64,000 nucleotides of DNA, from contig DATCCY010000072.1 in assembly GCA_036510975.1 (NCBI GenBank), forward strand, positions 1 to 64,000. The letters run 5' to 3'. Shown piece by piece: positions 42,086 through 50,563 of the stretch. Source of the DNA: Longivirga sp036510975. GTDB taxonomy: Bacteria; Actinomycetota; Actinomycetes; S36-B12; CAIYMF01. The notes under the pieces were generated by a model. It ran no database searches, had not been told where the DNA came from, and was given only the letters and a program-made list of their open reading frames with translations. The translations under genes were made by a program, and so were the position numbers. Position 1 is the stretch's first letter; every line of letters begins with the position of its first letter.

Positions 42086-43015
42086 GTGGTTCAGGTGACG
42101 TCCCAGGACGTCGATGCCGCGCTCCTTGAGCGGATCTTCGCGGTCCCCGCGCTCGCCGCCCACACCGCCGTCAGCGACCTCTCCGGCGGGCTCACCAACC
42201 GCAACCTCAAGGTCACGACCCCCGACGGCGTCTACGTCGCCCGGCTGTCGTCGGCCGAGAGCGCCCTGCTGGCCATCGACCGCGTCAACGAGCACGCCAA
42301 CTCCCGCGCCGCGGCCGAGTCCGGGGCCGCACCCCGCGTCATAGCGTTCGCGCCCGAGGTGAGCGTGCTCGTCGTCGACTTCGTCGAGGCCTCGACCTGG
42401 GGCAACGCCGACGTCCTTCTCCCGGCGAATGCGCTCCGCCTGGCGGACGTCTGCCGGCAGCTGCACGCCGGGCCCCGCTTCGTGAACGACTTCGACATGC
42501 TCGAGCTGCAGCCCCAGTACCTCTCGCTCTGCCTGCAGCGCGGCTTCCGGCTGCCGGACCGTTACCTCGACTTCGCGCCGCACGTGAAGGCCATCAAGGC
42601 GGCGCTCGGTGTGCGCCCGGTGCCCACGGTGCCGTGCAACAACGACCTGCTCGCGGCCAACGTCCTCGACGCCGGGCACCGGCTCTGGCTCATCGACTAC
42701 GAGTACTCCGGCAACAACGACCCGTTCTTCGAGATCGGCAACCTCTGGAGCGAGGCGGCCGGGACGCCTGATGACCTCGAGCGTCTCGTCGCGGCGTACG
42801 TCGGCCACCCGTCGACCGCCCTCGCTGCTCGCGCGCGCCTGTGGGGCCTCATGTCGAAGTACGGCTGGACGCTCTGGGCCTCGATCCAGCACGGCGCCAG
42901 CGACCTCGACTTCGACTTCTGGTCGTGGGGCATCGAGAAGTACGACCGCGCGGTGACCGAGTTCGACGGTCCCGACTTCGGCCGGCTTCTGGAGGAGGTG
43001 CGTAGCACCGACTGA
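42086..43015 (+). CDS. Choline/ethanolamine-kinase-like phosphotransferase
   Basis: A 309-residue protein of the choline-kinase/APH fold. VPCNNDLLAANVLD (Brenner motif with the catalytic Asp) and LWLIDYEYSGNNDPFFEIGNLW (metal-binding Asp) are the family motifs. The first position of the Brenner motif is Asn where eukaryotic choline kinases have His, so this may be a functional deviation. GTG 42086 has GGGAGG 5 bases upstream; GTG 42095 is another option. It probably phosphorylates an amino alcohol or amine taken up by the neighbouring permease. It starts the divergent operon. Confidence 0.75.
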   Translation: MVQVTSQDVDAALLERIFAVPALAAHTAVSDLSGGLTNRNLKVTTPDGVYVARLSSAESALLAIDRVNEHANSRAAAESGAAPRVIAFAPEVSVLVVDFVEASTWGNADVLLPANALRLADVCRQLHAGPRFVNDFDMLELQPQYLSLCLQRGFRLPDRYLDFAPHVKAIKAALGVRPVPTVPCNNDLLAANVLDAGHRLWLIDYEYSGNNDPFFEIGNLWSEAAGTPDDLERLVAAYVGHPSTALAARARLWGLMSKYGWTLWASIQHGASDLDFDFWSWGIEKYDRAVTEFDGPDFGRLLEEVRSTD

Positions 43016-43159
43016 CACGGCTGCGTTACGCACGCATGTCGGACAGCGCCGTCCGAGCGTGTCGTGACCGGCACCGCACAGGAAGCCAGCACACTTCCGA
43101 CAACAGGGTCCACGGCGCCGCCGTGCCCGTCCCGTGAGGGGTTCCCGAAGGAGGGGACA

Positions 43160-44899
43160 GTGGTCGACACGTCCAAGCTGAGTGCTGACGAGCAGATGCT
43201 CGCCGAGCTCGGCTACAAGCAGGAACTGAGCCGCAGCTGGTCGGGGTTCTCGAACTTCGCCATCTCGTTCTCGATCATCTCGATCCTCGCCGGCTGCTTC
43301 ACGACGTTCTACTTCGGGTGGGACTTCGGCGGCCCGGTCGTCATCTCCCTGGGATGGCCGGTCATCTCGGTCTTCATCCTCCTCATCGGCTTCTGCATGT
43401 CGGAGCTGGTCTCGGCCTACCCGACCTCGGGCGGCATCTACTGGTGGGCCAGCAAGCTCGGCAGCGTCAAGGCCGGCTACTACACCGGCTGGCTCAACCT
43501 GGTCGGCCTCGTCGCGATCGTCGCGTCCGTGGCCTACGCCGCGGCCCAGTTCCTCGACCTCACCCTCGCGCACTTCAGCAACAGCTGGGCGGAGGGCTGG
43601 CCGTCGAAGGAGAACTTCGGACCGGGCACGACCGGCGCCATCCAGCGTGACTTCTACATCTTCGTGCTCATCCTGGTGCTGGCGACCCTGGTGAACATCT
43701 TCTCCAGCCACCTGTTGTCGATCTTCAACAACATCTCCGTCTGGTGGCACGTGGCCGGTGCTGCGATCGTCGTCATCATCCTGTGGTTCTTCCTCAAGGA
43801 CGGTGCCACGCACTGGAATGCCAGTGATGTCTTCAGCTATCGGGTCAACAACACCGGCGGCCTGTTCGGCGGGGCCACGAGCGGCGCCGGCTTCTGGTTC
43901 TACGTCATCCCGCTCGGCTTCCTGCTCACGCAGTACACGATCACGGGTTACGACGCCTCCGCCCACCTCTCCGAGGAGACGCAGGGTGCAGCCAACAGTG
44001 CCGCCAAGGGAATCTGGCAGTCCATCTTCTACTCCGCCATCGGTGGCTGGATCCTGCTCCTGTCGTTCCTGTTCGCCGTCCAGAAGCCCGAGGACGTCAC
44101 GGCTGGGTTCGGCTACGTCAACATCATCTTCGACCAGGCGCTCGAGCCGCACGTCGCCGGGTTCGTGCTCCTGATCGCCACGGTCGGCCAGCTCTTCTGC
44201 ACCACGGCCTGCCTCACCTCGGCCTCACGCATGCTCTTCGCGTTCAGCCGTGACGGCGCGGTGCCGGGCGCCTCGCGCTGGGCCAAGCTCAACAGCTCCA
44301 AGACGCCGCGCAACGCCGTGATCGCGGTCGCGGCGACCGGGTTCATCCTCACCATCCCGGCGCTGTTCCCGGTCAACGTCGGCTCGGCGGACACGCCGGT
44401 CTACAGCGCGACGGCGTTCTACGCCGTCGTCTCCATCGGCGTCCTCGGCCTCTACCTCGCCTTCGCCATCCCGATCTTCTACCGGTGGCGGATCGGCGAG
44501 CGGTTCCAGCAGGGCTCGTGGAATCTCGGGTCCAAGTGGAAGTGGATGGCGCCCCTGGCGATCGCCGAGATCCTCATCACGTCCGTGTACTTCATCCTGC
44601 CCAACGCCGCCGGGGGCACCCCGGGCTTCATGCGTGGGCTGCTCGACGGCCCGAGCACCGACGACGTGCCGTTCGACTGGCGCTACGTGAACTACGCACC
44701 GATCGTCATGGCCGCGATCTTCATCGCACTGTGGATCGGCTGGCACGTCTCGGCCAAGAAGTGGTTCACCGGGCCGAAGCACACCATCGAGCTCCCCGCC
44801 GGCGTGTCCTCCGCCGACGAGATCGCGGCCGAGCACCACCACGACGGGTTCCTCACCGGCGAGCACCAGCAGCACCACCCGGAGGACCAGCAGCAGTGA
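43160..44899 (+). CDS. APC-superfamily amine/amino-acid permease
   Basis: A 579-residue permease with 12 membrane segments. The APC signature (FSNFAISFSIISILAG in helix 1, then YPTSGGIYWWASKLG) and YTITGYDASAHLSEET in the middle match the GABA/choline permease subgroup. The C-terminal tail is His-rich (EHHHD..EHQQHHPED), which could bind metal or may be only a charged tail. GTG 43160 has GAAGGAGGGG upstream. It is co-directed with the kinase and the regulator, and probably imports the amine broken down by the operon across the divergent promoter. Confidence 0.88.
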   Translation: MVDTSKLSADEQMLAELGYKQELSRSWSGFSNFAISFSIISILAGCFTTFYFGWDFGGPVVISLGWPVISVFILLIGFCMSELVSAYPTSGGIYWWASKLGSVKAGYYTGWLNLVGLVAIVASVAYAAAQFLDLTLAHFSNSWAEGWPSKENFGPGTTGAIQRDFYIFVLILVLATLVNIFSSHLLSIFNNISVWWHVAGAAIVVIILWFFLKDGATHWNASDVFSYRVNNTGGLFGGATSGAGFWFYVIPLGFLLTQYTITGYDASAHLSEETQGAANSAAKGIWQSIFYSAIGGWILLLSFLFAVQKPEDVTAGFGYVNIIFDQALEPHVAGFVLLIATVGQLFCTTACLTSASRMLFAFSRDGAVPGASRWAKLNSSKTPRNAVIAVAATGFILTIPALFPVNVGSADTPVYSATAFYAVVSIGVLGLYLAFAIPIFYRWRIGERFQQGSWNLGSKWKWMAPLAIAEILITSVYFILPNAAGGTPGFMRGLLDGPSTDDVPFDWRYVNYAPIVMAAIFIALWIGWHVSAKKWFTGPKHTIELPAGVSSADEIAAEHHHDGFLTGEHQQHHPEDQQQ

Positions 44900-44948
44900 G
44901 CCGCTAGGTCGACCGACGCACGACGCGACGAGGGGGGAGGCGGCAGCC

Positions 44949-45746
44949 GTGGCACGTGGCCTGCCGACCTCCCCCTTCGTCGTCGTTCGAGGGGCAGCCG
45001 AGCCGGCCCACGTCCAGATCGCCACCTGGCTGCGCCTCGGCATCGCGCGCGGCGAGCTCGCCCCCGGTGACCGCCTCCCGGGGGAGCGCGAGGTGGCTGA
45101 CAAGCTCGGCGTGAGCCGCATGACCCTGCGCCAGGCCCTCGCCGAGCTCGAGGCGTCCGGGGACCTCGTCCGCGTCGCAGGTCGGGCCGGTGGTGCCTTC
45201 GTCGCGGAACCGCGGGTCGAGGTCGATCTCACCCACCTCTCCGGACTCACCGACCAGCTGCACCGCGCGGGCCGCCGTGCCGGTGCGCGCGTGCTGTCCG
45301 CGAGACGCGTCGTTCCGGCGGCCGACATCGCCCTCGCGCTCGGGCTCGAAGGGCGCGCCCAGGCCGTCGAGGTCGTGCGGGTGCGCCTGGCCAACCAGCT
45401 CCCGGTAGCGCTCGAGACGTCGTGGTTCCCCGCGCGTCTCGTCCCCGGCATGCTCGACCACAAGCTCTCCGGCTCGTTGTACGCCGTGCTCCGCAAGCGC
45501 TACGGGCACGAGCCCGCCACCGCCGTGGAACGCCTCTCGCCCGTGAGCGCCGACGCGCGGCTGGCCGAGCACCTCGACGTCCCGCTCGGCTGCCCGCTGC
45601 TGCGGGTAGAGCGGGTGGCGCGCGACGCATCGGGCACCGTCGTGGAGTTCGCGCGCGACGTGTTCCGCAGCGATCGCGTCGACTTCGTCGTACGGCGCAG
45701 TCCGGGCGAGCCCGTCACCCTTCGCGCCCTCACCGACCCGTCCTAG
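44949..45746 (+). CDS. GntR-family transcriptional regulator, HutC subfamily
   Basis: A 265-residue regulator. The N-terminal winged helix (LPGEREVADKLGVSRMTLRQAL) is GntR type and the C-terminal 160 residues are a UTRA ligand domain (ETSWFPARLVPGML; PLLRVERVARDASGTVVEFARDVFRSDR). This is the HutC class, which binds GT-N-TA-N-AC sites. Sites of this kind lie at 41941-41956 and 48309-48318 around the cluster, so it likely represses or activates those promoters in response to an amine or derived metabolite. GTG start after GGGGGGAGG. It is the last gene of the plus-strand operon. Confidence 0.9.
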   Translation: MARGLPTSPFVVVRGAAEPAHVQIATWLRLGIARGELAPGDRLPGEREVADKLGVSRMTLRQALAELEASGDLVRVAGRAGGAFVAEPRVEVDLTHLSGLTDQLHRAGRRAGARVLSARRVVPAADIALALGLEGRAQAVEVVRVRLANQLPVALETSWFPARLVPGMLDHKLSGSLYAVLRKRYGHEPATAVERLSPVSADARLAEHLDVPLGCPLLRVERVARDASGTVVEFARDVFRSDRVDFVVRRSPGEPVTLRALTDPS

Positions 45747-45767
45747 GTCGGATGCCACCGGCGAGAG

Positions 45768-48266
45768 TCAGGCGCGGACGCGCTCGCTGCGCGGGTCGTA
45801 GAGGGGGTCCTTCGTGACGGTCGCACCGACCCACTCGCCGAAGACCCCCACCTCGAGCCGGGTGCCCGGCACGGCGTGGGCGACGGGCAGGTAGACGAAC
45901 GCGATGGACACGCCGAGGGTGTAGCCGAGCCCGCCGCTGGTCACCCGGCTCACGACCGGGCCCGCGGTGCCGTCGTCCTGGACCACGCGCACCGGCTCGT
46001 TGCCCAGGGCCACCTGCGACCGGTCGTCGAGGACGAGGCACGCGAGACTCTGCGCCACGCCGGCCTCCTTCTGCGCGGCGAGGGCATCCCGGCCGAGGAA
46101 CCCGCCGGGCTTGTCGAGGCGGACGCAGAATCCGAGGCCGGCCTCGTACGGCGTGTGGGCGGGATCGATGTCCGCGCCCCAGACGCGGTATCCCTTCTCG
46201 AGACGCAGCGAGTCGATAGCGCGGTAGCCACCCGCGACCATGCCGTGCGCGGCGCCCGCCTCCCACAGCGCGCGCCACAGTGCGGCGCCGTACTCGGTCG
46301 GGCAGTACACCTCCCACCCGAGCTCGCCCACGAAGGTCACGCGCACCATCCGTACCGGAACGTCGCCGACCGTGGTCTCGCGCATCGCGAGGAACGGGAA
46401 GGCGTCGTTGCCGAGGTCCTGCGGTGTCAGCGGCGCGAGGATGTCGCGTGCGCGGGGACCCCAGAGCCCGAAGCAGGCCCATGCACCGGTGACGTCGGCG
46501 ATGCGGACGTCGGCGTCGAGCGCCCGGGCCTGCGTGCGCAACCAGGACGCGTCGTGGTTCGCGAACGCCGTCCCGGTGACGACGAGGAACAGCGCGCTGT
46601 CGAGCTGGGTCACGGTGAAGTCGCACTCGATGCCGCCGCGGGCGTTGAGCGCCTGCGTGTAGGTCACCGAGCCCGTGCCGCGGGCGACGTCGTTGTCGCA
46701 CACCCACTGCATGAGCCGCGCGGCGTCCGGACCGCTGACCTCGATCTTGGCGAACGACGACTCGTCGAAGATCGCCGCCGACTCCCGGGTCGCGCGGTGC
46801 TCGGCCACGACCGCCGGCGCCCAGTGCCGGCCCGCCCACCCGCGCGCACGCCAGCCCTCATCGTCCACGTCGCTGTTCGACTCGTAGTGGTTGACCCGCT
46901 CCCAGCCCGACTTCTCGCCGAACGAGGCGCCGTGCCCGGTGTGCCACGAGTACGCCGGTGAGGTGCGCAGCGGCCGCCCCGCCTGCCGCTCGTGCGCGGG
47001 GTAGCGGATGTCGTAGTAGCTCTCGTAGTTCTCCACCGTGCGCGCGAGGGTGTACGACGGAGACCGGTAGGAGACGCCGAACCGGCGGACGTCCATGTGC
47101 CACAGGTCCATCGGCGGTGCGCCGTCGAGCACCCACTCGGCCATCACCTTGCCGATGCCGCCAGCGCCGGCGATGCCGTGCGCGCAGTAGCCGGCCGCGA
47201 CGAAGAAGCCCGCGACGTCGGTCGGCCCGAGGCAGAACTCGTTGTCCGGGGTGAACCCCTCCGGCCCGTTGATGAACGTGCGGATGCCCACGTCGGCGAT
47301 CGAGGGCACCCGGATCGCGGCGTTCTCGCTGATCTCGGCGAAGCGGTCGAGGTCGGGCTGCAGCAGGCGCCCGTTGAAGTCCGCGGGGATCCGGTCGTAC
47401 GTCGACGACGACGCCGTCCACGGCAGCGACTGGCGCTCGTAGCCGCCCATGACGAGGCCGTCGACCTCCTGGCGGTAGTAGACGAGGTTGTCCGGGTCGC
47501 GCAGCGACGGCAGCGGGGTCTCGCGGTGCTCGAACATCGCCTCGGTCACGACGTACTGGTGGGACATCGGGACGATCGGGACGCGTACGCCGACCATCCG
47601 CGCGATCTCCGCGGCGAACATGCCACCGCAGTCGACGACGAGCTCGCACTCGACGTCGCCCTTGTCCGTACGCACGCGCGTCACGCGGCGGCGCAGACCC
47701 TCCCCCTCGGTGTCGATGCCCAGGACGCGGGTGTGCGGGTGGATCCGCACGCCCATCGCGCGGGCACCCGCCGCCAGCGAGTAGGTCAGCTGCGACGGGT
47801 CGACCTGCCCGTCGGTGGGCAGGAAGCAGGCACCCACGACGCCGTCGGTCGCCATGAGCGGGAAGAGCTCCTGCGCCTCGGCCGCCGAGATGAGCGCCAT
47901 CTCCAGCCCGCTCGAGGCGGCCCAGCCGTCCTGTCGACGGATCTCCTCCCATCGCTCCTGCGTCGATGCGAGCCGGATGCTGCCGCACTCGACCCAGCCC
48001 GGCGGGTTCTGGCCCTGCTGCAGCGAGCGGTAGAGCTCGACGGAGTACCGGTTCATCGCCGTGAGCGTCGGGTCCGAGCGCAGCTGTCCCACGAGCCCCG
48101 CCGAGTGGAACGTCGACCCGCTCGTCAGCTCGTCGCGGTCGACGAGGACGACGTCGCGCTCGCCGGCGAGGGCGAGGTGGTAGGCCACGGACGTGCCACC
48201 CACACCCCCGCCGACCACGACGACGCGGGCACGGGACGGGAGGGCGCGGGACACCGGCTCGGTCAC
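45768..48266 (-). CDS. FAD-dependent oxidoreductase fused to GcvT-type aminomethyltransferase (dimethylglycine/sarcosine dehydrogenase-like)
   Basis: An 832-residue two-part protein. The N-terminal half has the DAO-type FAD fold (GGGVGGTSVAYHLALAG at 19-35, then STFHSAGLVGQL), and the C-terminal half is a GcvT/DMGDH-like folate-binding domain (EVSGPDAARLMQWVCDND; GELGWEVYCPTEYG; GYRAIDSLRLEKGYR). Enzymes of this layout oxidise N-methylated glycine derivatives and pass the methyl group to tetrahydrofolate. GTG start. Upstream lies GGTCTAGACC (48309-48318). It could be the amine-oxidising step of the cluster, although the substrate is uncertain. Confidence 0.88.
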   Translation of the reverse strand: MTEPVSRALPSRARVVVVGGGVGGTSVAYHLALAGERDVVLVDRDELTSGSTFHSAGLVGQLRSDPTLTAMNRYSVELYRSLQQGQNPPGWVECGSIRLASTQERWEEIRRQDGWAASSGLEMALISAAEAQELFPLMATDGVVGACFLPTDGQVDPSQLTYSLAAGARAMGVRIHPHTRVLGIDTEGEGLRRRVTRVRTDKGDVECELVVDCGGMFAAEIARMVGVRVPIVPMSHQYVVTEAMFEHRETPLPSLRDPDNLVYYRQEVDGLVMGGYERQSLPWTASSSTYDRIPADFNGRLLQPDLDRFAEISENAAIRVPSIADVGIRTFINGPEGFTPDNEFCLGPTDVAGFFVAAGYCAHGIAGAGGIGKVMAEWVLDGAPPMDLWHMDVRRFGVSYRSPSYTLARTVENYESYYDIRYPAHERQAGRPLRTSPAYSWHTGHGASFGEKSGWERVNHYESNSDVDDEGWRARGWAGRHWAPAVVAEHRATRESAAIFDESSFAKIEVSGPDAARLMQWVCDNDVARGTGSVTYTQALNARGGIECDFTVTQLDSALFLVVTGTAFANHDASWLRTQARALDADVRIADVTGAWACFGLWGPRARDILAPLTPQDLGNDAFPFLAMRETTVGDVPVRMVRVTFVGELGWEVYCPTEYGAALWRALWEAGAAHGMVAGGYRAIDSLRLEKGYRVWGADIDPAHTPYEAGLGFCVRLDKPGGFLGRDALAAQKEAGVAQSLACLVLDDRSQVALGNEPVRVVQDDGTAGPVVSRVTSGGLGYTLGVSIAFVYLPVAHAVPGTRLEVGVFGEWVGATVTKDPLYDPRSERVRA

Positions 48267-48308
48267 GCGGACACGGTATCGGTGGATACCCCGATCGGCA
48301 TCCAGAAC

Positions 48309-48318
48309 GGTCTAGACC
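48309..48318. promoter_or_regulatory. Second HutC/GntR-type operator upstream of the FAD-GcvT gene
   Basis: GGTCTAGACC, identical to the core of the palindrome at 41941-41956, lies 43 bases before the oxidoreductase start (48266). Two copies of a 10-base palindrome about 6.4 kb apart, at the two promoter regions of one cluster, are unlikely by chance. Confidence 0.7.
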
Positions 48319-48339
48319 ATTACCGGGAGGCGCAGCAGG

Positions 48340-49281
48340 TCACCGGGTCGCGCCGCTGCGCAGCAGGTCGCGCCACGCGTCGGACACCAGCAGGGGCTGC
48401 TCGATCTGCGACACGTGACCGGCGTGCGGGAGCACCAGGACCCGGACGTCCGGGAACACCTTGGTGTGGGCGTGGATCGGGTCCACGAGCTTGTCGGCCC
48501 GACCGTAGACGAGCAGCGTCGGGCAGGTGATCCCCTCGGCCAGCCGCCACGGGCGCTCGTCGCTGCGGTCGAGGTAGGTCCCGAGCAGGCCACGCAGGGA
48601 CTGGACGAACGCATCGCCGACGTAGGGCAGGGCGTCGCGACGGCGCACCTCCTGCACCGCCTCGTTCATCCGGTCCAGCGGGACCGACGCCGGGTCGGCG
48701 AAGCATATGTCGACGGTGGCCTGGGCCCGCGTGGCCGCGTCGAGGGTGAGGTAGCGCCGCATGAGCGTGGTGCCGAGGCCCGGGGCGGCGATCACCGGCA
48801 GGTGCACGTTGGAGCGGCGTAGACCGACCTTCGGCAGGGCGGGGCTCACGAGCGTCAGGGTGCGGACCAGGTGCGGGTGGCGCGCGGCGAGCTGGACCGC
48901 GATCGCACCGCCCATCGAGTTGCCGAACAGGTGCACGGGTCGTCCGTCGAACCGCGCCGCCACGAGGTCGGCGAGCGACGCCGCCGACCGGCGCGGGGTG
49001 AAGTCGCCGTCGCGCGGCGGCGGCGACCAGCCGAAGCCGGGCAGGTCGACCGCGACGCCGTCGACCCGGTCGCGCAGCAGCGCCATCAGGTCGGTCCAGT
49101 TGGTCGCGTTGCCACCCAGGCCGTGGACGAACAGGGCGGGCTCCGCGGTGGCGGGGTCGAGCGGCGCGGCCTCGCGGATCGAGAGCGTGCCGTTCGGGAC
49201 CAGGACGTCCGCACGCGGCCACGGCGAGGGCAGGGCCGCGAGGAGCTCGTCGGTGGTGCGCGGGATCGGGTCGGCGCCCAT
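48340..49281 (-). CDS. Alpha/beta-hydrolase
   Basis: A 313-residue alpha/beta hydrolase. The nucleophile elbow is GNSMGG (Ser near 117), FVHGLGGN gives the oxyanion loop, DRSDERPWRLAEG sits in the cap and PHAGHVSQ holds the His. The acid is likely the Asp in GRADKLVDP. The ATG overlaps the stop of the upstream gene by one base (TGATG), so translation is coupled. Substrate unknown; an ester or lipid is likely. It runs toward the FAD-GcvT gene. Confidence 0.85.
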   Translation of the reverse strand: MGADPIPRTTDELLAALPSPWPRADVLVPNGTLSIREAAPLDPATAEPALFVHGLGGNATNWTDLMALLRDRVDGVAVDLPGFGWSPPPRDGDFTPRRSAASLADLVAARFDGRPVHLFGNSMGGAIAVQLAARHPHLVRTLTLVSPALPKVGLRRSNVHLPVIAAPGLGTTLMRRYLTLDAATRAQATVDICFADPASVPLDRMNEAVQEVRRRDALPYVGDAFVQSLRGLLGTYLDRSDERPWRLAEGITCPTLLVYGRADKLVDPIHAHTKVFPDVRVLVLPHAGHVSQIEQPLLVSDAWRDLLRSGATR

Positions 49282-50177
49282 CAGACGTCGAGGTGCGGGG
49301 CGAGGCGTCGGTTCACAGCGTCGAGGGTGGCACGGATCACCGCTTGGCGCGGGTCGTCCCGGACCTCCGAGGCGCCGGTCAACCGCTCGCTGCCGTCGAC
49401 GGTGGCCCACAGCACCTGGACGACGGCCACCATCCCGTCTCCCATCGGCGTCACGGTGACCGCCTCGACGTCGACCCGGTGGTCGGGACCGAGCACGTCC
49501 GCGAGCGCGGCGAGCGTGGCCGCGGCCACGATCCGGTGCACGGAGGCCGGCGACGACGGGCCGTCCACCGAACCCGAGTGCTCGTGATCGCCGCGACGCA
49601 GCGTGACCGTGGCACGCATCCCGAGCCCGTCGGCCGTGAGGGTCAGGCGGGTGATGCCCAGTCGCGGATCGACGTCCTCGTCCTCGAGCTCGACCGGGGT
49701 GGCGCCCTCGGCGGCGGGGGCCGGTCCGGAGCCTGCGGGGTGGCGGGCTGCCGAGGCGAGCACCTCGGGGTGGAAGCGCGGCCCCGGCCCCCTGTCCTCG
49801 TCGAGGCTCGCGAGCAGAGCGTCCAGCTCCGCGCCGAGCTCGAGCACGCCGTCGTAGTTCTCCTCCACCACGTGCAGCCGGGGCGAGGGCAGGGTGGGCG
49901 CATCCGGCGGGGTGGGAGCCTCCGTCGGGGCGAGGACGACGACCTCGAGGCGGCCGGGGTCGAGCCCCACGCCGAACTGCAGCCGCAGGATCCGGTGGAC
50001 GGCGCGCGCCACGACGACCTCGTCGCCGTCCGGCGTCAGCGAGAGCCGGAGCACGCCGGGGCCGCCGTCCGCGTCCGGGACGACCACCGCGTGCGCCACC
50101 CCGGGGACGACGCCGAGCGCCGCCTCGACCTGCGCTGAGTCGGGCGGCGTCGCGAGGGGGGGGCATTCGCTGGCCAC
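49281..50177 (-). CDS. Conserved-looking protein of unknown function (298 aa)
   Basis: A soluble 298-residue protein, not recognised. Residues 15-65 contain an AMP-binding-like or regulatory strand pattern (VVPGVAHAVVVPDADGGPGVLRLSL). The C-terminal 120 residues (GITRLTLTADGLGMRATVTLRRGD, then ASVHRIVAAATLAALADVLG and RQAVIRATLDAVNRRL) form a beta-rich/helical domain. The middle is acidic and Pro-rich. No membrane segment or signal peptide is visible. GTG 50177 is chosen because upstream residues are low-complexity and overlap the divergent gene. It is coupled to the hydrolase by a TGATG overlap, so the two probably act together. Confidence 0.6.
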   Translation of the reverse strand: MASECPPLATPPDSAQVEAALGVVPGVAHAVVVPDADGGPGVLRLSLTPDGDEVVVARAVHRILRLQFGVGLDPGRLEVVVLAPTEAPTPPDAPTLPSPRLHVVEENYDGVLELGAELDALLASLDEDRGPGPRFHPEVLASAARHPAGSGPAPAAEGATPVELEDEDVDPRLGITRLTLTADGLGMRATVTLRRGDHEHSGSVDGPSSPASVHRIVAAATLAALADVLGPDHRVDVEAVTVTPMGDGMVAVVQVLWATVDGSERLTGASEVRDDPRQAVIRATLDAVNRRLAPHLDV

Positions 50178-50301
50178 GCGTCCACGGTACGAGCCACCGC
50201 GCGACGATGCCCAGTGAGCCGTGACGGTGTGCGACAGGTGTCCGTCCTGCGGTGCGGCGTAGCGTGGAGGTGTCCCGAAGGCGACGATCCGAGGGGGCAC
50301 C

Positions 50302-50523
50302 ATGAACGCGATCGAGCACGTACCGGTCCAGGGTGACGTCCCGTCACCCACCGAGCTCAGCCCGGAGGACGCCCCGGACCTCGTGTCCTCCCCCGCCGTC
50401 GAGGACGATGCCGTCGACCCGCTCGACGCCCCGGTGGAGCTGGCCTGGGAGAGCGACCAGGCCGACGCCCTCGACCAGATCCGCGAGGTCGGCTTCGACG
50501 ACAGCCACGACCACGAGGCCTGA
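50302..50523 (+). CDS. Small acidic protein (73 aa)
   Basis: A 73-residue highly acidic protein (many Asp/Glu, Pro in the first half) with the central core VELAWESDQADALDQIREV, which predicts one amphipathic helix. A good ribosome binding site (GAGGGGGC) is 6 bases before ATG. No homologous family is recognised and there is no membrane segment. It is divergent from the unknown 298-aa gene and lies 40 bases before the TetR gene, so it may be part of the TetR transcript. Confidence 0.5.
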   Translation: MNAIEHVPVQGDVPSPTELSPEDAPDLVSSPAVEDDAVDPLDAPVELAWESDQADALDQIREVGFDDSHDHEA

Positions 50524-50563
50524 GGAGCGCGCTCCCCGGATTACCGCCGGGTAAGGTGCGCGC

